A DNA stretch of 32,500 nucleotides. It comes from Eimeria necatrix (lineage: Eukaryota > Apicomplexa > Conoidasida > Eucoccidiorida > Eimeriidae). Both the position numbers and the translations under genes were made by a program. The stretch lies in NCBI RefSeq assembly GCF_000499385.1, contig NW_013653096.1, positions 1-32,500 on the forward strand, given 5' to 3'. The notes below the pieces were generated by a model. It saw only the letters and a program-made list of their open reading frames with translations. It had not been told where the DNA came from and did not search any database. Of the stretch, positions 19,224 to 30,809 are shown piece by piece. Position 1 is the first letter of the stretch. Each line of letters opens with the position of its first letter.

Positions 19224-20288
19224 ATGCAGAGCTACAGGCCAGTGAACGCACTCTCTATGTGCGCAGCAGTGTTGGCACTAAGTGGCGGAGAAACCCACGG
19301 GTTTATGGTGGGAAGAAGGGCATCTTATCAAGGCTCTCAGCCCATGGAGATGCCGCGCAAAGAAGCAGTTTCCCAAGCAACCTCTCTGTCGCCGTACGAC
19401 GCAGACGAAGGCAGCATGCAGCTGCAGCCTCCGATCTTTGACAGTCAGGAAAGCTCCTTCGTCGAGGCTTCTGGAGACGAAGACAGCGACGACAGCGACG
19501 ATGACGACGACGAGAAAGACGAGGACAAGGGAAAAGGAAAAGAAGAGAAAAAAGAAGAAGAAAAAGCCGAAGGCCACGGAGGCGGCCACCCTCCAGGAGG
19601 CCACCCCAAGCCCGAAGGCGCAGGCAAAGGCAAGGAGGAGGCGGGCAAAGGAGAGGGAGGAGAAGCCCATGAACACGAGAAGGAGGGAGGCGGGCCGAAG
19701 GGCCACAAAGAGAAGAAAGGGGGAGAAGAAGAGGAAAAAAAAGAAAAGAAAAGGGGACTGCAACATCCACATTCCGAAAACCTCCTCACCAGCCCTGAAG
19801 AGCAGTCCAAGTTCATAAGAACTTCCTTCGAAAAGGCAACTTCCCAAAGCGTAAGCTTTAGTTGCACGCGGAATGCCTATTGGCTTTGCTGATCTTTGTT
19901 GCCACAGCCCCGCACTAATCTACATAAGGCATTTTAACAGTACTTTATATCGTTTTATTTACTTTTTTCTTTATTTTCCCCCTTTTGGCGTGCGTTTCAG
20001 TACAAGGCAATGAAGAAACTAGTGAAGGTGATGGATTTCCTGAACGGGGTGGTTGCTCTTTTGAACCAAATTATTCAACTAGCGCCCCCCAGCGCGCCCT
20101 TCTCCGACACAGTAATGTTAGAATCTGGGGGAAAGAAGTTGTCGCTGAGGGCGCTTCTTGATGAAGCCACTGGAGTGCGCAATAGTGTAGACAATCTCTT
20201 CACAACTTTGCTGTCGGCGAAGCACTTCATCATCGGCAGCATCAACCGCGCCATTCCCGCCAGGCCAGTGGCTCCTCCAGGCAAATAA
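19224..20288 (+). CDS. Acidic secreted protein with charged low-complexity core, two exons
   Basis: Family not recognised. Exon 1 is 19224-19850 and exon 2 is 20001-20288, both phase 0: 915 nt, 304 residues. The donor is CAAAGC|GTAAGC; the acceptor is GTGCGTTTCAG after a T-rich tract. The signal peptide is MQSYRPVNALSMCAAVLALS. Residues about 90-190 are an extreme Asp/Glu/Lys/Gly/His tract (GDEDSDDSDDDDDEKDEDKG, later GHGGGHPPGGHPKPEG). A possibly helical C-terminal domain follows, starting EEQSKFIRTSFEKATSQS and continuing after the junction as YKAMKKLVKVMDFLNGVV, with RALLDEATGVRNSVDNLF near the end. The signal peptide plus acidic core resembles apicomplexan secretory-organelle cargo, so a microneme or dense-granule role is possible but not shown. 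The start is the ATG that opens the signal peptide. Confidence 0.8.
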
Positions 20289-23200
20289 TAAACCCTCGAA
20301 AGTGCCCAATAAGTTGAATTCCAAAAAATTAAAGCGGGCCGCCCGGCGGCGCCGCCGTGTAGATGAACTCTCCTCTTCTGCAAGTTCAAGAAACAGGCGC
20401 CGGCCTGGCGCCTCGCGGGCGAGGAAAATTTTTTTTCATATATTGAATATTGAATTCCAAGTTGAACTTCAACTGCCAGCATAAGTCGGGGGCAAAGGAA
20501 ACAGCGCACTTCGCATTTCAACTTCACCGCGACAGTCCATTTAGGCGCGACCCTCAGGCGCAGCAGCAGCGTCCCATTTACAGCCGGCAAAACGGGCAGC
20601 AAACAATTTGAAGGGAAAGATGGGCTGGGCAAAGCCCGTGGGCAAACGGGCAGCTCCCAGCCTATTGTTTCTGTGCGTTTGAGACGCAATGAGCCTACAA
20701 AATCCCCTTTTCTTTTCAAAAAGGAGCGTGGAACAAGCAGTGCACCCTAACTGAAATCTATTTATGTCCTTTTCGCCAGTAAAGATGGCGCAGAAGCGGG
20801 GAACTACAAGCCAGCCCCCCACTTCCAGCTGTACGCGCTGTAAGCCCACACAAACTCACTCATTCGCTTTCTGCCTGTAGCCCGCAGCACTACTGTCTAG
20901 CAAAACTACTAGTTAGCCGGTTTTGCTGCACAAAGAGCAAAGGCTAATTAGATGGGCGAACAGCGAGGATCCTGACCACTCCGCAGCTCTTTAGTGCCAC
21001 TAAGCTCAACTGCAGCAAATGCTATTGTTTTACACACCCGAAGAGCAACAAAAGAGCACCGGCATTGACTTGTGCGCTCATCCATGAGGCTTCACCCTCT
21101 GAAAAGCCTTTCAGCTTGGAGGGCTGATGCACCTACGCAGCCGCACCGGTAGAAACGGTGAGGCCCCGTATGACGGAATTGGGCGCTAATTAATGTATGA
21201 AGAGTTACTACGGGGACCTGGGTGAAGACAAGGTGGCTGAATACCAGACACATTGTCAACCTTGTCAAGTACCCGACGTTCGCTTCATATAGTCCAAGCG
21301 CTGTCCAAAAGAGTAGGCAAACCGAAAAGCATGAGCAGCAACAGCAAACTCCGACTTTAAAAAGGTGAATTTTATCGCGAATTTCGTGCATATCAAGATT
21401 CATTTCGTCCCTTCTACACGCACAAACAGGACGCCAGAATGCTGCTCGTAGGCGCCACCACGAACCCACAAGCTACACTGTCAGCTGGGATCTTCATTGT
21501 GACCGTCATGTGACACAAAAAATACTTTTTGAAATGTTTTTGCTTCGTTTTTGGCGCTGTTGGGCGCTACCTGTGGGGTGCTAAGGCGGCAAGGCGGCGA
21601 CGTAGCTGGACTGCAACATGGGGCTTTCGCTTCCCCAGCCCCGTCACTTTCTGAATTTCCAAGTCCTTAATTAATCTCGATTAAGTTTGGTAAGTGAATT
21701 TTAGCGTCATCTGGAACACTTTTATTCTATATGGCTGGGGGAAATTACGGGTGCACTTGCTGGTTTAATTCTCAGGGGAAATGAATAAGACGAATGAAAC
21801 TTCCTTCGGATCTGTTATTGTGCTACCCTGCAGTGCTCAATAAACAATAACGGCATTTTGGGACGATTGCGTTGCTCATTTGCCCTGGTGGAGAGCAATG
21901 GGGCCCAATTGTCCCTGCTCCTCTCATGATGTAACACGCATATAAGGGAAAGAAGGCTTCGTAGACTGTGCAGTTTTGCAGCAGCATGTAGGGTCTATCT
22001 CATTTGACTACAAGGGGGAACTTTAAGAAAGTCAGCAGCATGCTTGAGACATAAATGTGCAGTGTATACGGCAATAAACTGTAGCTCCGCTTACCGTGTG
22101 GAGCGTTACAAAGAAGGTGAATCAGCGGCGCCCACTGCACACGGGAAAGAATCAGCCAGTGCTGCTTTCTACGTTGCTACTGCTGCTGCCTGTGCCTGTA
22201 AAGGTGTTGAGGTCTTCGCGAAAAAACGCATACCACACACCGTGGGTGAGTTGTGCCTCATAAAAGTGTCCTGCATCACTTCAGCAACCCGTTAAGCAAC
22301 AGTAGACAGCGGGCCATGCTGTATAGTTGTGTTCGCTCAGCGCAAATAGTTTGAAAGAAAGATGTTCAGATGTCCGTATTCTGTGGTGATGCGGGAACCG
22401 GCTTTTCCAGATGATCATGTAAGCAAACAGCATTCCGTGTACGAACTACACTATCATCGAAGTGCCTGACAGCAGGGTATACGTGTGACCTCCTCTTGAA
22501 TATTTTTCTGGGCTGAGGTGTAGAGCTAGTGCAGGCAGCACATAAAGCTCTGCTCCTTCTGTAGTCCCGAAAAGTACTTTTTTTCCATTTTACAACACCT
22601 GTAGAAAACAAAACAAGCAGATGGTGCTATCAAACTTTGTTGGAATTTTTTAGGGAACTGGCGATTTAAGCGGGATAAAATTAAGGGGTTTTCACTTGGG
22701 TTGTCACTGTGAGTAAGGTGGAACATCTCCTCACAAGGAAGGCTACCGAAACAGCTGCAAGTGCGGCTGAGCTGCTAGCATGCATGCTAGTGCACCATTA
22801 TGGCCTGCCTAATGCCGTTATTTCGTAATGGATACTTCACTTGAGTTCTTTGAGAGGTTTTCCTCAACAGCCTTAAGATCAAAAGAGCCTTTTCCTTCCC
22901 TAGACAAACAGCCATACAGAAAATGTGCATGACATACTTGAGTGTGTGGGAGAGACACATACGCGTAACTGGAACAAGCCTGAAGCCATATACTGAAAGG
23001 CTCAGAAATTTATAGAGAATTACGTTGTTGATAGTACTGAATAGGGAAAGCATGGTTCGCAGCAAGCTGAGAGTTTTTGTTAGATGCTAAAACGGTGATT
23101 TCTCTGCTAGTGCCAAAGGCACTCCAGTAGTCCGTGATGCGGGTAGCCTCAATTGGCCCAGAAGCATAAACAACACAAAAGCTGCGAAGACGCCTTAGCA

Positions 23201-26200
23201 GGCGTTTGACGCTTGGTGCAAGTATCAAAAAAAGCTTGTCGAGCAGCATGGATGAGCAAAGCTTTTGTCCTGGTACGTTAGCCTTCAGAGACTCTCATTA
23301 AATCTGTCCACCACATTGCTTTGCTACTTTGCATGACGCCACACTCCATTTTCTAAGCTCCTTAGTTGCAGAAAGACGTACCGAACGCAGAACAGATGCC
23401 GCAGCCATCTGCTATGCAGCGTGAGATTGCCGAATTGAAATACTAGACAAGCTTTTACCGTGCAAGCTCATACACTTTTTCTTCAAACCCGTGTGCTCAT
23501 ACATTCCCCATAGGATTCCTTCTTCCCCAATCAATTTCCGATTGACCTGACGCGATTTACAAGCGTCCTTGTGTCCCTGTCTTTCTATAGTGTTGCAACA
23601 TGGTCCCCGCAACTGTGCAGTTTATGCGGCTCCATTATTTCGTATTTCAATGCTTTTTTTGTTCATTTTGTCGATGCTCAACTGGGCCCTTGTTGTGCTG
23701 GTATCCCCTCTGCAGATTCCCCCGCTGCGCAAATGGCCCGGCTATTGAGGTGGTGGATATCCTACTTCAAGGAGACAAACTCCTTCTGCTGCCCTAGTGT
23801 GTCTTTAATGTATGAGCTGGTGTTTATATGCTCGGGGATGTTGCCCATTGCGGGCCGCAGAAGAGTAAGTAATGCTTACTTTAACGGCGCGCGCGCGGAT
23901 CATCAAGGGCAAAGCTTGATAGTCTCATGCACTTCAATTCACAACGGCAGCTTTTTTTGTTTCTTGGAGAATAAGCTCTTTTCGTTGGCGTTGGATAGCT
24001 AGGACGCGCTGGGCGCGTTGTGCCATCCAGCAACCTGGTAGTACGCAGCACTACAACGGAGCCCAGAAATTGCCCCAAGGATCATAGACTTGACTAACAA
24101 CGGCTCCACAGCATTCTGACAAGCCAGCCCCAGCCGAAATGAACCACGATCATATAATTCTGACCATTTGCATTTGCATTGACACAATAACTAGAAGTAG
24201 ATACCATACAAATGGAACTAGCTCCTTGACAAGCGGAACCAGCTTGCGCTGTCAGGGCCTGCCTCTTGGAATGCCATGAGACGCTAAAGCTGCAGTGCAC
24301 AGCACGGTCACAGAGTGAGCGGGCAGCATCCGGAAGAAAGCAAATGTATTTCTCTTCTTTATCCACCTAGAATAATGCGTTTTGGGGCACTCAGGCGTGT
24401 AATGGTGTATTCAGTGAGTAGTGGTTATGCACCTGTGTAGCCAAAACAGAAGAGACGCGTAGGGGCCAAGGCGGGCCTCGGTCTCTACATAGCACTCGTC
24501 TATGCTACGCCTCTCATGGAAAAAGTTGTTCTTAAGACACATAGTTAACCTTTAGGGTTCCAAAATGTTCCAGTTACTCTGTACACTTTTGTTGATGCAT
24601 GGAGCGACTCTCGATTTTCTTGTTTGTCAGTATCCTCGTAATGGAAAGCAGCTGCGGGTCAAAGACGACGAAAGAAGCAGCAAACCTTACGCTGTTGCCT
24701 AGTGAACAAGGCACCAGCTAAGGGGGCACCAAAAACGGGACTAAAAGGCCATTCTTTTACTTGGGAACGAACGGGATTTTGCTCTGCGTTATAGTAGGAC
24801 TAGGCTGACGAGAGTGGTAATGCTTGAGCTCAAGGGCGATACAGCTATACTAGTAGTGTAGGGGAGTAATCGCGAGCAGAACAAAGTGGCTCAAGTTGTA
24901 GCACATTACTTTCTAATTGGGGTTAGTGCAAAATCTTCCACTCCCAGTCTAGTATTGTGGCTGAGCTTGAGACAGCTTTTGGAGTAACCAAATTATTTCA
25001 TTAGCAACCCTGTAATTCTGCATGAGGCGAGAAGCGCTCTTGCCAATGATAACCAACAAATGTTAAATTTTTATGAATCACTTACACGTAAAGTTCAAAT
25101 GTTTTTTGCGGATCCCTATTGACTTCTGGTCGCTGGTTCTTTAACTGCCTAGCCACTTAAGTATCTCTGCTTCTGTCGTCCTTTCTTTTACCACAAACGA
25201 GTTATTCAGCAACAGATAGCTCATAAAGAACTAGTAGCATGCCTATAGAGAGCCTTCAGGAGCCTTCCGAAGCAATCCGGTGTCCCAGAAAATACAACTG
25301 CCAAAATTTTTTGCTGCCCTTCCTAGCAATATTTATCAGGAGCAAGCATCCCTACAGAAATCAACAACCACTTTAGAGACTCACCGGGCAAGATGCAAGC
25401 ATTCGAGGGACACGCTGGTAGCTGAATCACAAGGCAGTTTTCATATAGCGAAGCCAGACGTTTTGCGCTGGAAAAGTTCAAGCTCGTGGTAAGTGGAAGA
25501 GAAAGCCAATAGCAGCACTGCTAACTTACAGAAGTATTCTGCTGAGTATCAACCCAGAGTGAGAAGATGACAAGCCAGGAAGGAGCTTCTTAACACTGAC
25601 GGAATGTATGCAGTGAGAAGCAGGAAAGATAAGTGCGCAGGTAGGCCTGCTTCTTGCTTACTGGGCCTACAAAGCCAGCAGAAAGTATGTCCCAGCACGC
25701 TCATTGGATGCGCCTCTGCCTAATATTCCTTCATCGCCGTTACTGTAGTAGGGCACTTTATTTCTATCCTGTGGAGAGCCCTTACCCTACGCCGATGGGC
25801 TAAAGTTATGTCATCAAGCCACTAAGGCATCAAAATCAACACGGCGGAACCAGGTTCCAAGCCCATTTTAAGCATTTCCTTGCAGGAATGTTTTGACTGA
25901 AGACCGTTCTAAAGACGGACAGTCTACAGTGTGGCTAAGTCGAAGATGAATGAACCAGAAACACTGCCATAACATCATGCACATGGGCTTGATTGATCCA
26001 GAAGGCTCACTTCTTCTCCTGAAGTATGAGTTTCACTTGACACATTTTTACGCACAGGATGAAGAAACTGGTGTGTTATTCTATGTCCCGCGCAGTACAG
26101 TCTCGCCACGTTAGAGACTCCAGGGCTAAAGTTCTCATGCAGAAAGGGAAGCTATATGGGATACTCTGCTTCTGATTGCCGCACGCATTGTGGGCTTGTG

Positions 26201-26546
26201 AGCTGAGCGAGCACTCAAAGACATTTTAGACAGAATGCTTGTGTAGTCTGGGTTGTACTGACACTGAATTCAGATGCAGATTTCAGAGTTTCTGCGGCGC
26301 ATCTGTCCGTGATTAGGCCCTTTTTGTCTTATTGTCCCGGCCTTGTTGCAAATGCCGACTGTACTTGTAATTATTCATCCGCGTTCGCTGCTAGCTTTCT
26401 ACTGCAGCCGCCATCCCTCCTGGGTGGCTATGCCTGAAGGCTCCGCGGCTTCACGCGCAAAGCCACAACGCGCGAGCAGTCTCCGCTGCACGAGCAGCAG
26501 CAGCAAGAGCTTCCGGAGACATTAACTCGCCGAGAAGGAGTTTGAA
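20289..26546. other. 6.3-kb repeat-poor gene desert
   Basis: No CAG or GGGGCCCC repeats and few frames above 80 codons. Fragments that look slightly coding are a minus-strand piece at 23010-23249 and a plus-strand frame at about 23571-23867 ending at a good donor (AGAAGA|GTAAGTA, GT at 23864-23865). Neither can be extended to a gene. From 24400 to 26340 there is no open frame of note. I see no tRNA or rRNA. Confidence 0.55.
23010..23249 (-). pseudogene. Possible coding remnant or orphan exon
   Basis: A minus-strand ATG frame reading MLLDKLFLILAPSVKRLLRR, then LRSFCVVYASGP, RITDYWSAFGTSREIT and a stop. Upstream codons in the same frame (VPGQKLCSS) are also plausible before in-frame stops. Composition is protein-like, but no start context, splice partner or family is evident. 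It may be a fragment of a dispersed element or a lost gene. Confidence 0.25.
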
Positions 26547-27035
26547 CTAGACAGTGTGCACTAACGCAGCTTTTCCAGGCTGCGAATTAGTGGAGTCTTT
26601 GCCGCCAGCGCAGCGCAGGGGCCGCGGGCTGCAAGGGAAGGAACTGCAGGCGGAGGCTTCGAAGGCTTTGGTGGGCTGGGCGAAGAGCCCGCGTGCGCAG
26701 GTGCAGCGTGGAGGACACAGAGGCCAGCGTAGGCCGTTGGGACTTGTGCGCTGGAGGGAGTCGGGTTTGTGTGCAGAGGGCCCGCTGGGCGGGGTGTTTG
26801 GGGGCAGAGAGTTGGGGCAAAGGCCGGGTGTGTGTGGGGAGATATTGGGGGCTTTGGCGGGAGACTGGCGTGGCTGCCCCGGCAGCTTGTGTGTGACAGG
26901 CGCAGGTGGCGGGCTGGGGGCTCGGGGAAATGCAGTGGTTTGGTGCAGGAAGATCACAAATGGGTGCAACTTGGAATAGTCCGAGGCTTTAATGAATGCA
27001 AATAGGTCTTTTGCTGCCAGCTGCACCTGCTGCAT
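26547..27035 (-). CDS. Possible Pro-rich protein or terminal exon
   Basis: From the ATG at 27035 the frame reads MQQVQLAAKDLFAFIKASDY, then SKLHPFVIFLHQ, and becomes Pro-rich (PRAPSPPPAPVTHKLPG) before TAG at 26547. The first 35 residues look like a folded segment. A good acceptor (TTTCTCCTTCTAG) lies just upstream of the ATG, so this may instead be the last exon of a longer gene whose other exons lie at 27040-27400; several frames are open there on the minus strand. High GC leaves the opposite strand open too, so the call is weak. Confidence 0.35.
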   Translation of the reverse strand: MQQVQLAAKDLFAFIKASDYSKLHPFVIFLHQTTAFPRAPSPPPAPVTHKLPGQPRQSPAKAPNISPHTPGLCPNSLPPNTPPSGPSAHKPDSLQRTSPNGLRWPLCPPRCTCARGLFAQPTKAFEASACSSFPCSPRPLRCAGGKDSTNSQPGKAALVHTV

Positions 27036-28016
27036 GTATCTAGAAGGAGAAACACCCACCCCCACTGCGGTGGCGCTGCGCGGCGTCGGGGTGGGCCGCC
27101 TGTGTCTTGTAGGTAAAATTTGTTTTCTCGTTTGTGTACAATTTTCTTGTCGTTTCGTGACTTTTGGCGGCTCAATGCCGTGAGTTTGTACTTTCGTCCT
27201 TTCCGCAATTGCCAGTTTCTTCTTCCGTTCCGAACGGCACTGTAGATACACCCGCGGCGACGGGCTTGGTTGCCAGTTGGATGCACGCGCCGCGCCCGAG
27301 TTGGAGAGCCCTCAGTCCCAACTCTTGTCCTGCAATTTCGTGCAGAAAGTGATTACTTTATTGTTTGTAACGTCAGTTATTCGCGTGGACCCGCTGCGCT
27401 GCGGGAGAGGCGCTCTGTGGTCGGCTGGCGCGGGCCGGCGTACGGCCACTTTGAACGCGGGGATCTAACCACTTTGCCTCCAATATCTCGTCGTTTGTCA
27501 CTTCTTTTCTGTGTTTTTATTTCCTGAATTTGTTTATTTGGCCAGTAGAGCCGCGGTGTAACTCCACCTCGCCACCCCGGGGGGGCCGCCGCCCGCCGTT
27601 GCGCTTCCGTGCAACCTTCACAACATTGACTCTTTGCCTCCCCAGTTCCTCCTTTTCTTTGTCTCCTCCTCAAACCCTCAACTTGCTGTAGATATGCCTT
27701 TCCTGTAGCCATCGCTGCGGCCTCTTTCGTGGGCGTTTCTTTTCCCGCTGCGCTGCCCGGCCTCCCCGCCTGCTGCTGCTCCTCCCGCCCCTGCAGCCAC
27801 GCCCAGCAGCAGCAGCAGCAGCAGCAGCAGCACGCGCAGCTGCAGCGGGGCAGCGGACGCCCCGCGCGGAGGCAGAGACACACGGCTGGCCCGCGAGCTG
27901 CAGCTTCGCGCTGCTGCTGCTGCTTTCCTTTTCCAGCCAACTGCCACAAACTCTTGCCTTTTCTACGGCTTGCTGCTGCTTGCTGCTGCTGCTCTTGTCT
28001 CTGCGCGTCTCCCGCC
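27036..28016. other. Region between divergent genes, with 5' UTR of the cyclin-like gene
   Basis: If the minus-strand frame ending at 26547 is real, this is a shared upstream region for two divergent genes. The right half is pyrimidine-rich with a (CAG)n run at 27806-27833 and CTGCTG patches near 27910 and 27971-27992, probably 5' UTR. The left half may hold upstream exons of the minus-strand gene. Confidence 0.45.
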
Positions 28017-28541
28017 ATGTCTGCCGCCTGCCACCCCCCGCCGAAGCTGCTGCAGCCGCAGCAGCCGCTGCAGCCGCTGCAGCCGCAGCAGCAGCAGCAG
28101 CAGCAGCAGCAGCACTGCCAGGCCGCCTCCTGTGGCCCTGCTGCTGCTGCTGCTGCATGCAAACGGCCCCGCGAGGCCCCCGAGCTGCCGCCCGCTTCGG
28201 AGGTCTCTGCTGCTTCTTCGGGGGCCCCCTGGCGCCGCCCGCTGAAGCAGTCGCGGCCCCAGGGCCTTTGCGCTTCGGGGGCCCCTGCGGGGGCCCCCCC
28301 GGGGGCCCCTGCGGGGGCCCCTGCAGCGGCTGTGGGGCTCTGCGAGGGGGCCCCGGGGGGGCCCCCTGGGGGCCCCCCTGGGGGGCCCCCTGCTGCTGGG
28401 GCCTCGTCTTCTGGGGCGGCGTCGGCGGAGTCCGGCGCAGGCGCTGCTCCTTTTTCCGGGCTGTCTGCAGCAGCAGCAGCAGCAGCAGCAGCGAGCCGGA
28501 TGGGCGCGCGGCTGCTGCCGCCTGCGTTTGGGGCAGCAGGG

Positions 28542-28594
<53 letters not shown>

Positions 28595-28663
28595 GGGGGT
28601 GCGTGGGCGTGCAGTGTTGGGCCTGCGCGGGGGCAACGAGGGTCTGGGGGCCCCGCAGCCGCC

Positions 28664-28700
<37 letters not shown>

Positions 28701-28764
28701 GCGGCGGGCAGCAGCTCGGCGTGCGTGGGGTGCCCGAGCAAGGCGCTGGCCGCGGAGGACCCCC

Positions 28765-28809
<45 letters not shown>

Positions 28810-29008
28810 GCGCGCTGGGCGCGCCGCTGCACGCGCAGCTGCTGCTGCTCGAACGCCTCATCATTGCCCACGTCTCCCCCTCAGGCAATATTGCTGTTGC
28901 TCCCACTTCGGAGTTGGCGGAGAGTCTTTTGAACGTGGCTTACCTCTTCGCCACGGCCCACTACCGCGCGGCCCTCCGCAGCGCAGCAGCAGCAGCAGCA
29001 GCGGCCCC

Positions 29009-29047
<39 letters not shown>

Positions 29048-29137
29048 GGAGCGGCGGCGGGAGGGCGAGGGCGCGGGCGCGGAGCCCGCGCCCGCGCACT
29101 CCGACACGCAGCAGGGAGGCCAAGCCCGCAGCAACGC

Positions 29138-29179
<42 letters not shown>

Positions 29180-29219
29180 AGGCGGGGCGGGCGCCGCGAA
29201 GAAGAGCGACGCGGCGCAG

Positions 29220-29253
<34 letters not shown>

Positions 29254-29965
29254 CAGCAGCAGGAGACGTGGAGGAGGCGAATCCGTTTGCTGCAGCGCTG
29301 GTGTGCAGGGGCGCGTCGCCTGCTGTTGCTGCTGCTGCTGCTCTCTCGCTGCGGGTGAGCGGCAGCAGCCGCGTGGACGTGGCCCGCGAAGTGGCGCAGC
29401 TGTTCGTGCGGCTCGCGCTGCTGGACAGCAGCATAAGTCTGCAGTTCAGGCCCTCGACTGTTGCTGCTGCAGCAGCACAACTGGCCATGTTTCACTCGGG
29501 GGGGGCCTCTGGCTTCCCCCCCGTGCTGCAGCAGGCCCTCGGTGCTGCTGCTGCTGCAGTGGTGGCCACGGGCGGCAGCGCTTCCTTCCGGCTGGTGCGG
29601 CGCTGCCAGTTCTTGATGCTGCAGAAGTGGCTCAACGTCAAGCGCGTGCTGCTGCTGCAGCGCAGCAGCAGCAGCGGGGCCCCCGGGGGGCCCCCCGGGG
29701 GGGCCCTTGGGGGGCCCCCCGCTGGAGACTTCCTTCCAGAAAGACTTATTGCGGAGTGGGTGCAGCGCAGCCTCGTGCTGCCGCACCACCGCCGCGTGCT
29801 GCTGGCAGTGCAGCAGCACGCGAACAGTTTGGTGCGCTGCCAGGCGCTGGCGCGGCAGCAGCAGCAACTCCACCACGGGCCCCACGGGCCCCACCACGCG
29901 CCCTGGCCCCACGCCCTCAAACCCAAACAGCTGCCCGACAAAGACGCAAACGCCTGCCTAGACCC

Positions 29966-29998
<33 letters not shown>

Positions 29999-30026
29999 CC
30001 AGCAGCAGCAAGCAGTCCACACCTAG
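28017..30026 (+). CDS. Homopolymer-rich protein with cyclin-C-like C-terminal region, 669 residues
   Basis: The start is ATG 28017 in a good context (CCCGCCATG). Gln, Ser and Ala runs interrupt the protein: Gln at about 24-33, Ser at about 175-192, Gln at about 216-227, Ser at about 251-264, Gln at about 331-343 and 375-387. Non-repetitive blocks lie between them: LLLLERLIIAHVSPSGNIAV and ELAESLLNVAYLFATAHY (about 275-315); DVAREVAQLFVRLALLD, then FRPSTVAAAAAQLAMFHSGG (about 453-495). FPPVLQQAL follows, then ATGGSASFRLVRRCQFLMLQ and KWLNVKRVLLLQ (about 515-548). The pattern of helix, LLD, PStxAAAAxxLA, then TGxSxxxLxxC resembles a cyclin C-terminal fold. No clear N-terminal cyclin-box Arg/Asp signature is visible, so this is an inference. 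A Gly/Pro GGGGCCCC insert lies at about 92-125. The protein ends in a Gln run and TAG. If it is a cyclin it would partner a CDK; this is not shown. Confidence 0.75.
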
Positions 30027-30540
30027 CTCCTGACCGCCGCAGCGAAGCGACGGGACGCGGCAGACAGAACGAGGTTACCAGGAGAGCCAGGGAGGCCTGC
30101 CCTGCTGCTGCTGCTGCTGCTGCGGCAGCAGCAGCAGCAGCAGCAGCAGCGGCAGCAGCAGAGAGCCAGGAACGGCGGAAGCGAGACGCGGCGGCTCTTG
30201 CATTTGTGTTTGCTCTATGTGGGGAGTGTGTGTCCTTTGGGGGCAGCAGCAGCAGCAGCAGCAGCAGCGTCGCTGGGCTGCTGAAGCTTGCTGCGCCCCC
30301 GCCTGACTCGTTGTGCGTCAGCAGCGCTGCCGCTGCTGCTTTGCAGCAGCAGCAGCAGCAGCAGCACTGCTGCTGCTGCTGCTGGAGGTGTGGGGTGTCT
30401 GGGGTGTTGTCGGCTGTGTCTGTGAGCCCCGGCGCGCAGCGCTGCGGTGTACGTACACCTGCGCGCCGCCCCCGCGCCCAGCGGGGGGCTTCTTTCTTCA
30501 CTTTTAGTTTAGTTAGGATTCGAGATAGTGGCAATTAGTG
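30027..30540. repeat. CAG/CTG inverted runs downstream of the cyclin-like gene
   Basis: (CTG)n at 30103-30121 is followed by CGG and (CAG)n to about 30168, an inverted pair able to fold as a hairpin. A second CAG-then-CTG pair lies at about 30343-30383. Another CAG run is at 30245-30268. All frames are open and low-complexity, so I call no gene. Confidence 0.75.
30446..30459. repeat. GGTGTACGTACACC palindrome, copy 1
   Basis: Perfect 14-bp palindrome GGTGTACGTACACC; first of five related sites between 30446 and 31773. Confidence 0.85.
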
Positions 30541-30630
30541 CAAAAGCAAAGAAAGAAAAGAATGAAAAGAATGAAAAGAAGCAAAAGTGGCGGCGCTGCT
30601 GCCCTCGGCTCCGCCGGGGGCCCTGGAACG

Positions 30631-30650
30631 CGGGGTGTACGTACACCCCG
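30631..30650. repeat. GGTGTACGTACACC palindrome, copy 2 (20-bp)
   Basis: Perfect 20-bp palindrome CGGGGTGTACGTACACCCCG, the longest of the five sites. Confidence 0.88.
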
Positions 30651-30682
30651 TCGCCGCCGCCGCGCCCGCGGCCCGCGCCCAC

Positions 30683-30700
30683 GGGGTGTACGTACACCCC
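30683..30700. repeat. GGTGTACGTACACC palindrome, copy 3
   Basis: Perfect 18-bp palindrome GGGGTGTACGTACACCCC, 33 bp after copy 2. Confidence 0.88.
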
Positions 30701-30809
30701 AGGGCTTTGCATGCGGGCTTTGTGTCTTTGGGCTGGCCCAGGGCCTGCGGCGGCTGCCCAGCTAAATAGGGAAAACAGCTATTTCTCCTAACAAAGTCTG
30801 ACGACTCCC

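Noticed and set aside
20289..26546. Retrotransposon or RNA genes in the desert
   Set aside because: I found no reverse transcriptase or integrase motif, no long terminal repeats and no tRNA-like fold by eye.
27377..28906. 509-codon minus-strand frame opposite the cyclin-like gene
   Set aside because: Poly-Leu, poly-Cys and poly-Ala arise from CTG runs, and no non-repetitive conserved block is present, unlike the plus frame.
27980..30538. 852-codon plus-strand frame in another register
   Set aside because: It crosses every homopolymer out of register and lacks conserved-looking blocks; it stays open only through CAG/GCA/AGC runs and high GC.
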